The translations under genes were made by a program, and so were the position numbers. DNA of 64,000 nucleotides from Vermamoeba vermiformis. Its lineage: Eukaryota > Tubulinea > Echinamoebida. Shown piece by piece: positions 56,336 to 64,000 of this stretch. The stretch covers positions 47,115 to 111,114 of the forward strand of contig JBEWZL010000298.1 of assembly GCA_045837725.1 (NCBI GenBank), read 5' to 3'. The notes beneath the pieces were generated by a model. It ran no database searches. It had not been told where the DNA came from and was given only the letters and a program-made list of their open reading frames with translations. Each line of letters starts with the position of its first letter. Position 1 is the stretch's first letter.

Positions 56336-58778
56336 ATGAGTCACGATCCTGACAACCAGTACGATCAGGACAACCCAGCCTTGGAGAAGGACACCTGCAA
56401 CGTTTTTATTAAATATTTGCCACCAGAGCTCACTGATACAGGCCTCTATACACTGTTTGCTCCCTTTGGAGAAATCGAAAGCTGCAAGGTGATGGTAGAT
56501 CCGATCACCGGTCACAGTCTCGGCTACGGGTAAGCATCCAATTAATAAGAAACAATTAATCATAAATTGTACGGCAAGTTTTATCGTGTAATTTTTTCTT
56601 GTGGACGCCACAAGATCCCGAATGCGCTCATCTTTTCGTTTCCCGGCCCTTTTAAATTCATGAAATGATCGGTATTGAGCGTCAGTACACTACACTAGTA
56701 CGCTCGTTGAAAAATAACGAACGAGGACCGTTAGGCTACTATTGTACATCGTATTGTTTATTTTTGCGATCTTTGTTGTGTTCAAATCCTGATCTGACCA
56801 TCATCTTTTTAGATTCTGCCGCTACATGAAGTCTGAATACGCCGAGGTTGCCATCCAGAAGATGACGGGCCAGAAAATTGCGAACAAGACTCTTCTTTGT
56901 AAATTATCCAACTCATCCAGCGCGAACAATGCCGAGCCCTCAGATAACTTGTATATCAAACCATTGTTGGCCACTACATCTACAGGTATGTACTTATTTC
57001 AATCCATTGTGGTCACGAGACGAATTTTAACTGGGATACCATAGACGAATTACGGATGTTGTTTGAGAAATTCGGCCCTATCAAGGAATGCAAAGTCATG
57101 GTTGATAAGAATACCGGTATGAGCAGACAATTGGGCTTTGTAAGGTAAGTTCAATCAGAAATGGATTGACAGGCAGATTGAACTCATCAAATTCAATTTC
57201 CATTCAGATTCCAAAACAAAGAAGACGCTATTAGAGCGTTGAAAGAAACCAACGGATATGTCCTCCAGCCTAACACACCTCCCATTGTTGGTAAGTCCTG
57301 CTTAGGAGCCTTAAAGTAAGGCGGTTACTGATGTAAAGTCCTTCGCAGTTAAATTCGCCGAGTCTGACAAGGCCAAAGTACAGCGCAGAGCCAAGTTACT
57401 GATCAATCAAAGCGCCGCCGCAGCTCGTCAAATGGCTGCTTATATTTATCAAATGCAGCAACAACAAGCCATGTGGTCTCAAGCAGCGTACTCCATGATG
57501 CCGCCTTCCCCTGGCGCTGAATCCTCACCCCAGTCAGCTATGCCCTACGTGCTCGCGGATTCATATGGCAATGTTACTATTGCACCCACGAGCGCTGAAG
57601 TGCCTTCCTCTCCGCCCACAACTGCTCCGGGCGCCGCTCCTGGATCAATCTCACCTGCTTCTTCGACCAGCCCTCCTCCTTATGGCGCACCAATGGCACC
57701 TTGGGAGATGCCTATGTGGCCTGCTTATGGCCCTGCTTATCCTCCTCGTCACCGCAGAGGTCGTCGTGGCCCTTTGACCGGCACCAACTTGTTTGTGTTC
57801 CACTTGCCGCCTTCAATCGACGACCAAGGACTGTGGAGACTCTTCTCGCCCTTCGGTCAACTCGACAGCGTCAAAGTTATCTGTGACCGCACCATGCACA
57901 AGAGCAAGGGCTACGGCTTTGTGAAATATATTCGTCTGGCCGATGCGATGACAGCAGTCGCTGCGATGAATGGTTTCCCCTTAGAGAACAAACACCTCAA
58001 AGTGACCTTCAAGCAGCACTATTTGCACATGCGTCGCAATCGCCGACGATACGACTCCACGCGCTACTACCACACAAACTACCAAGGCGATCAAGAGCAA
58101 GGTGAATACGAGATTGGTGAAGGCGAAGAGATTGACGACGAAGATGTTGAAGAGGACGATGAAGAGGCAGGAGAGGACCAGCCCGATGAAGACGAAGAGA
58201 GTGAAGACAACGAGCTCGAGACTGAAGAACAACAGTCCTATCGAGCACATAGCCGCGGTCATCACCACTACAACCACTACCACAACGGCTATCACGGCAA
58301 TCATCGCTCGTACCATCGTCGCTACAGAGATCACTCGCACAGCAACAGTCCCGCGCATCACGAGAGGACCTACACTGCTGAAGACCTCAAAGCGCAGCCC
58401 TACCTCGCTGCTGTGATTGGCAACCGCAGCGCCGCGAGCACTGAACAACAGACTCCAGCAACTACTGGCCAGAGCAACACTGACACCAGTGCGAGCACGG
58501 AGAGCAACACCAATCAACAGCCACAACAACAGTCGTATCCCACTCCTTATCCCTACAACAAACATCGCAAGGGACAATACAACGGACAGCGCAGTTATCA
58601 GAACGGATACAAGTCACACCAATCTGGTCATCCTAATCCCTATCACTATCCTGCTTACACTGGCAAGAAGACCACCAAGTACAGATCGCATGAAAATGCC
58701 GCCAAGACGGAAGCACCTGAAGTTGATAAGCTAACGACACAAGTAGGTCAAATGAGCGTAGCAGATGAAGGACATTGA
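56336..58778 (+). CDS. ELAV/CELF-like RNA-binding protein with three RRMs
   Basis: Five or more exons. RRM1: CNVFIKYLPPELTDTGLYTL (RNP2) with GYG|FCRYMKSEYAEVAIQ (RNP1) split by a 280-nt intron. RRM2: DNLYIKPLLATT..., MLFEKFGPIKECKVM, RQLGFVR|FQNKEDAIRAL. RRM3: TNLFVFHLPPSIDDQGLWRL and SKGYGFVKYIRLADAMTAV. A Gln/Met/Pro-rich hinge separates RRM2 from RRM3, as in ELAV and CELF proteins, and an acidic then His/Tyr/Gln-rich tail follows RRM3. Such proteins bind U- or AU-rich mRNA and control splicing, stability or translation. RRM2 has a short RNP2, which may be partly degenerate or an annotation effect of the intron near 56990. Confidence 0.88.
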
Positions 58779-59057
58779 GGAATATTGATATAGACTGCGT
58801 ATTGTAAATAAATGTTCTATGTCACATCCAACCGTTGGGAACTGTTACCTGGGTGAGTGTCATCAAAATTGTTAAAGCACATTCTAATGAGGTTCAAGCC
58901 TTCTAAGTCAAAGAATTGGTCAAAGCTTGGATTTTTCGCTAATTTTCGGGGCTGTGTTGTTTTATTCGGGATCGAAATTGGATCACTTTTAGCGGTCCAA
59001 TTTTATCATCGAACACAAAAGGTCTTATTCTTTTCATTGGCCTCCGTTCAATACTCG

Positions 59058-62000
59058 ATGAGTTGGAGTTCACCGAATTGGAGAAGCTCCTCGAGCGCCT
59101 GGCAAAACGAAGAAGATGAGGGCACCGACTCACGCATATTTCGTAATACAGAAGACGATGATGATGTAGAAGAACCACCGCCATTGTTAGCTCAATCGAG
59201 CAGTTCTGGACTTCGAAACAATTCCCTCACATCCAGCACTGGATCTATTTTACCAGATATTCCCACCGATACCGCAGATTCGGTAAGATATACTATTATT
59301 TATTGTGCTTTCGATTGATTTAACTTTTAATTTGATATACAACGTAGCAATTTAATTTATTCTTTCGGATTCCAAAACGACCCATTATTTATAATCGATA
59401 ATGCGGCATACAATTAACAGAACAATGTGTTATTATTTAGTGTGCTTGCTTAAAATATCAATTATTTACACTGATATTTAGGATGAGCTAAACAAGATCT
59501 ACGCAAAAATCAAAAAGAAACGCGAGAGCTTTTATTGGGGCCGAACAGCAGTGATGTGGGGTGTTGGTTTTATGGTATATATAGCACTAGCCTTGATAGT
59601 CTATTCTCAAGAGGCTGCACTGCCGACGCCCTTGCTCGCGAATGTCACCGATAACCAAGTCTTTTGCGAAGAGAGGTAGGGTTTATACTGATTAGCAGAA
59701 TTTATATTAATGTGCCGCATAAACAGAGCGTATAAGTACTTGCAGTACTTTGGAGAAGAAATTAATGCACGACCGATCGGATCTGTTGCCAACAGACGCG
59801 CATCAACTTATATCTTTGAAACATTAACAGAAATGACGCAGATAGATCGCGTATGAATCAATACTAACATACGAGTATTATATTACTGGCTGACTTGTTG
59901 CTCCAGGGCTCAGAGTACCCCACAATCTCGGTGCGGAGATCGTCCTCGCCAGGCAATACGAAATACTTGAATATGTTGCTCAATGACACGAATGGCAGCA
60001 ACAATAAGGAGATGAAACGCGATGCAGACGACGATATCTGGCAGAACATTTACTTTGATGGCATCGGTATGTTGATTGTACTCTGTATATGACAAGTGTT
60101 GACACGTGCCACAGAGAACATTGTCGTGACAGTGGAGGGCGAGAAGGGTCTCAACCAGTCACTGCTCGTCGTGGCACACTTTGACTCGTCCACTCTCAGT
60201 CCTGGTACGTCTATTGTTGCAGCTCTAATGTTTGTGGGGGCTAACAGTGCGTTGTTGCAGCGACTACTGATGACGCAACAGGAGTGGCGTTGTTGATTGA
60301 ACTCGTGCATAACTTAATTCACACCAAGCGCATGAAGCACACCGTGATATTCGTAAGAATGGCACTATAACTGCGTATTTGATAATAATAATTCATTCAT
60401 AACAGTTGTTCACTAACGCGCAAGAGTTTGGCTCGTTGGGTGTCAAGTCTTTTGTGGATTTGGATCCACTTTCAGACACGTGAGTACTATGGCCTGAAGT
60501 CATGTAAGGCTAATTCTATCTTGTTAGTGTCGCTGCGTTCTTGAATATAGATAGTGTGCCTTCCAAGCGTGCAGTGTTGTTGCGCTCAACGGGTGGTTGG
60601 ATTGACGAAGTGTTCATGAAATCAGCGCCCGATCCACGTGCCAATGTGATGGGCCACCACGCCCTCGAGACAGGGCTCTTCAACATGGACTCTGATTTCT
60701 TTGTGCTCGCCAAGCAGTGGCCCGGTCTCGACTTCACAGATTACAATCACCGCAAGCTGCAGCACACTCTCGACGACACACTCGAGCACTATCAAGCAGG
60801 CAGCATGCAGTTCTTGGGCCACAACATCTTGCCCACCATCAAAGAGATTGCGAGCGGTGATTGGCTGGAGAAAGAGCCAGACTTCGAGCCCAATGTCTAC
60901 TACAGCATATTGGGCCTGTTCAGCACGGTGTACTCAACTGCGACCTCGATGCGCGCACACATAGTCATTGCCGTGCTGTTGGTCGCAGGGTTGGGCTTCA
61001 TGTTGTTCGTGAAGATGCGTCAATATCAGCTCTTGTTGAACAAGAAGAATCATCCGCTCAAGTTCTTAGTGTTTGGCATTGCTAGTCTCAGTCTCAGTCT
61101 GTTGGCAGGCATTCTCTTCAGTGTCTTGGTGGCCTTGCTCTTGTGGTACGTGTCATGTCACATCAACGTCATTGCTAATAGTGTCGCACCCTACTAACAC
61201 CCTCACCAGGGAGTTCAATCCCATGTTCTACTATTCCTACCCACAGCTCGCCATCTTTGCATTCGGTGTGCCCGCGTTGTTGGGCATGTTCTCCGTGCAG
61301 GGCGTGTTTCACTTGCTCAGTCGTCGTCGCGGTGTTGGCATTGGTCTCGCTGAAAAACACACTTTGTGGGCTGTCACGGTACCTCTTTGCTCATTCCTAT
61401 ATTTGGCAACCTAAAGTTAATAACCTAATTAGGCAATGTGGGCTGTTGTAATGTGTGCCACTGCTGGTCTGACCTATGACTATGGCTGGACGTATCCCAT
61501 CTTTTTGTTCGGCCTGTTCTCGCTGATTGGTCTCGTCACGCAACTGATCCTCAACAAAGTGTTCAGCGTGGTCAAGCGCAAGTTCAATCTCATGTCCAAA
61601 GTGTCCTCGCAAAATATCGGTCACGAGCCGTACAACGAACACAGACCACTGTTAGACGACGACTTAGACCACGATTTAGGTAGTTCACACCTGTCACACA
61701 ACGACCAATTAGACCGCAGTGACCATAATAGCTTCTTTGCCACTAATCACATGCAATTAGATGTGCACTCTAGCAGCTCTATTTCTACCAAACGACACCA
61801 CTATCACTTTTATAAGTCGCTCTGTAAGCCTTCAGTTAACTTTATGTCAATTTATCTAACGTTCCAATTAGGTAAAATTTTGATTGCCGCTTTTGTGTTT
61901 TTAGTGGCAACCGTAGTGCCGTGCTTGGTCCTGTTCGAATTGACGCAATTCTTCATCACCTTTGTTAGTGCTGGTACGTCCTAGAATCACGTGACTGCTG

Positions 62001-62918
62001 AAAACACGACTAACTCTCGAACAGAAATTGGTCACGTGACAATGGCCACGATCATTGCGCTCGTAGCATTCGTCACTTACGTCAATTTCTTCCCCATTGC
62101 TCGTCGCGGTGGCAACTACTGGCTCGTGATTATGGTACGTTTGAATTGCCTAATTAGGAAACAACAGCGTGTCTAATGTAGTCGCATGACAGTTCTTGTT
62201 GTTCGGCACCGTGTTTTTGCTAGTCTTTGCAAGTGTTTATCACGAGGCCTACACGAGCAATTCTCCGCTAGGTCTTTCAGTGAAACACCGCTTCTTAGCA
62301 CTGCATCACCGCGTCTCCTCGCGCGATGTCAGCGAGGTCAAAGATCACAGCGAGGTCATTCTCTCCACGACTTTCCCAGTCAATCTCCGCTCGATCATTG
62401 AAAAGATCAACTTCACGGACTGTCACTTCCACGACAACGACCCCACTGAGTGTCGCATCGAGTCTGGACCACCAAACGCATTTATTCCTTTTTTGGGCAT
62501 CAAGAATTCAACTCTCAACGGCACTTTGCACGATGTTATGATCACGGGCATCACACCTGGCTCCTTCGTGCACCTCTTTGAATTCCCAAATTTGGTAAGT
62601 ACTTGTGACTACCCCGCGTAACGTCCTCTAACATTCCGTCCATAGAAACCGAGTATGGTGCAAGTGAACAATCAGACGATCGATCAAGAGGACGTGCTCG
62701 CGAGTTTTTACTATTTCGTCGCGACTGATTACCGCTGGACCTTGCGCATTCAATACAACGGCACTGAGCCTCTCATGCTGCGCTTGCACTCGCACTTCAA
62801 CAGCCTCATACACAGTGCTGTAGTGGATACACTCGTAGAAAAGTTGCCAGATTGGGTCACTTTGGTCGGATCTGGCACTGGCCTCGTAGTGACGGAGACC
62901 AATTGGAGCTTTTCATAG
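59058..62918 (+). CDS. ERMP1/Pff1-like M28 family membrane protein with altered active site
   Basis: About fourteen exons, starting MSWSSPNWRSSSSAWQNEED at 59058 (an in-frame ATG at 58888 would add a basic leader). A first membrane helix (AVMWGVGFMVYIALALIVYS) precedes a lumenal M28 domain: LLVVAHFDSSTLSP (metal His, Asp), ATTDDATGVALLIELVHNLI (bridging Asp), IFLFTNAQEFGSLGVKSF, NIDSV (metal Asp) and LQHTLDDTLEHYQ (metal His). In active M28 enzymes the NAQEFG position is EE; here the catalytic Glu is Gln. About seven or eight more helices and a lumenal C-terminal domain follow (NPMFYYSYPQLAIFAFGVPA), as in ERMP1 and yeast Pff1. Probably ER or vacuolar. It may be inactive as a peptidase. Confidence 0.85.
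61424..61433. repeat. CCTAATTAGG palindrome (example of a 10-bp iterated word)
   Basis: The exact word is found at 10291, 42963, 48938, 61424 and 62149 (starts). Many near-copies such as GCCTAATTTGG and AAATTAGGCAA lie in exons (coding LPNL or FPNL) and at intron ends. Confidence 0.85.
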
Positions 62919-63112
62919 TGCAGCTGTTATTTATTTCGAAATTGTACAGTTTATATGCTAATAAACCTGCGGAACCTGTTTATAATGATCTATCTTTACC
63001 GTTGCTAAATGCGAAGTTCCACAAACGGTCTGATCGCTGAACCCGAAAAATTACACTATGCTAAAAGGCTTAGGACTCAATTGGTAGCCTCCCAAGCGTT
63101 GGTGTTCGTGCA

Positions 63113-64000
63113 ATGAATTTTTCTGGTTCGTCGCGGAAGAGCAGCCAGACCGAAATTGGAAACGCACAAATAAGGAAATATTTCTTTGGTGTTCAACGAA
63201 AAGAGAAAAAACAATACGTAAGCGCTGAACACCACAATTTATCAAATAAGCTGTACGAAATGGGACAAGCACAGAATATTGACGCGAATGCATACTATGA
63301 TGCTCTAGACAAGTGCGATGTTGGTAATCACCGAAACTCACGTACAGATCTCGCTAATAATTTGACCAGATGCATTACAAAATTTACTGAAAGGTGTTAA
63401 AGATCCTAAGCCATTCTTACATCAAGCTGTTGGTGATTCAACCCGGCTTCCAATTGAAATCGTAACTTACAGCAACTCGGCTTCACCAGAGAAAATTGTA
63501 GCTGCTCTAAAGCTGTTAATTGATCACGGATTAGATCTAAATTTTACAAATGGTGGTACGCAAAAATAATCAAAGGAGATCTTAATTAAATAAATACCTA
63601 ATATTTTTCTAAACCAGCTCCCAATCCTCCCTTCTCGTTGATAGCAATCGATTCGTCACCAGAAGTAGTTAAATTTTTAATTGAAAAGGGCATGAGGTTC
63701 GATGGCGAGGCAAAGTACCCAGCAGCTGCGTGGTGCAATTACCGCGTTGCACATCTGATTCATAATACAGAACCCTGCTCTGCGAATAAGTTCGAACAAA
63801 GCGAATATGTTTCTAATTACAAACACACGGAAGCGAAACTGAAGTTGGATCTATTCAACTTTATTTCGGTGGTGACGAGAAAAGCTTTTGTTAGATTGTT
63901 GGAAAAAAGATTGGTGTTGGAATACACTAAGGTTACTGGCGAGTATCCTGAACACAATTTAACATTGGAGTTGCCTACTTTGGATGACAAGAAAGTGAAA
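63113..64000 (+). CDS. Ankyrin-repeat protein of the NTase/ankyrin family (5' part, runs off the right edge)
   Basis: The start at 63113 gives MNFSGSSRKSSQTEIGNAQI. An intron at about 63324-63368 joins KCDV|DALQNLLKGVKDPKPFLH in phase. Two or three ankyrin-like repeats follow (IVAALKLLIDHGLDLNFTNG, and PPFSLIAIDSSPEVVKFLIE with KGMRFDG). A further intron lies near 63556-63616. After the repeats, a charged region (LDLFNFISVVTRKAFVRLLE) continues to the edge. The spacing resembles ankyrin proteins that carry the NTase-like block seen in the gene at 1246-3802, but that block would lie outside this window, so the relation is inferred. Confidence 0.6.

Noticed and set aside
1-64000. CACGTG words as ordinary E-box promoters
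   Set aside because: Most copies lie inside exons and introns with no link to transcription starts.
1-64000. CRISPR array, operons or other prokaryotic features
   Set aside because: Genes contain spliceosomal introns and the repeated words are irregularly spaced, without unique spacers.

Overview
The window is nuclear DNA of a unicellular eukaryote. Genes lie a few hundred bases apart on both strands. Most carry several short introns of about 45 to 150 nt, with GTACGT or GTAAGT donors and often CTAAC- or CTGAC-like words just before the acceptor. The gene set is eukaryotic throughout: SLBP, ATE1, PIG-M, a SUN protein, a RhoGEF, mitochondrial EF-G, and cytosolic and mitochondrial PheRS. Traits such as a vitamin B12-dependent class II ribonucleotide reductase, an ankyrin/nucleotidyltransferase family and a Crinkler/RHS-type NTPase fit a free-living amoeba or a unicellular relative of opisthokonts. 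I cannot name the organism.

Layout. 0-4 kb: the 5' part of a family A DNA polymerase-like gene (-) and an NTase-fold zinc-finger gene (+). 4-9.4 kb: a RhoGEF with about six calpain-domain-III-like repeats, then a small AGTRAP-like membrane protein (both -). 9.5-17.3 kb: mitochondrial PheRS, a RING/IBR protein ending in a MYCBP2-like RING-Cys-relay module, a SUN protein and phosphoglycerate mutase (all +). 17.4-22.5 kb: a Swt1-type HEPN protein (-), an extended SDR (+) and the class II RNR (-). 22.5-25.1 kb: a gene-free island with repeat and transposon debris. 25.2-32.9 kb: FHA-parvulin, cytosolic PheRS alpha, a possible mitoribosomal protein, eS10, mitochondrial EF-G and a truncated TMEM50-like gene. 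33-44 kb: SLBP, an Erf4/GOLGA7 protein, an RluA pseudouridine synthase, an SLC35B-like transporter, a DUF1295 protein, a HAD hydrolase, a small ORF and ATE1. 44.3-50.9 kb: the Crinkler-like NTPase, ABHD13-like hydrolase, PIG-M and a double ADF-H protein. 51-58.8 kb: a DOPA-dioxygenase-domain protein with a long AT-hook tail, a Lys-rich protein and a three-RRM protein. 59-64 kb: an ERMP1-like M28 protein and the start of an ankyrin gene. Protein synthesis and its upkeep are well represented, but I see no operon-like grouping.

The most striking feature of the DNA is a small vocabulary of short, mostly palindromic words (TGACACGTGTCA, GTCACGTGAC, ATCACGTGAT, CCTAATTAGG, TTCACTGAA, GCTAWWWWTAGC) plus a directional word (CCCTGGTAGAG or CCCTGGTTGAG). 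They recur through introns, exons and spacers of some genes and are nearly absent from others. This resembles the highly iterated palindromes of cyanobacteria, but here in a eukaryote. The second main observation is the fused RBR-RCR ubiquitin ligase.
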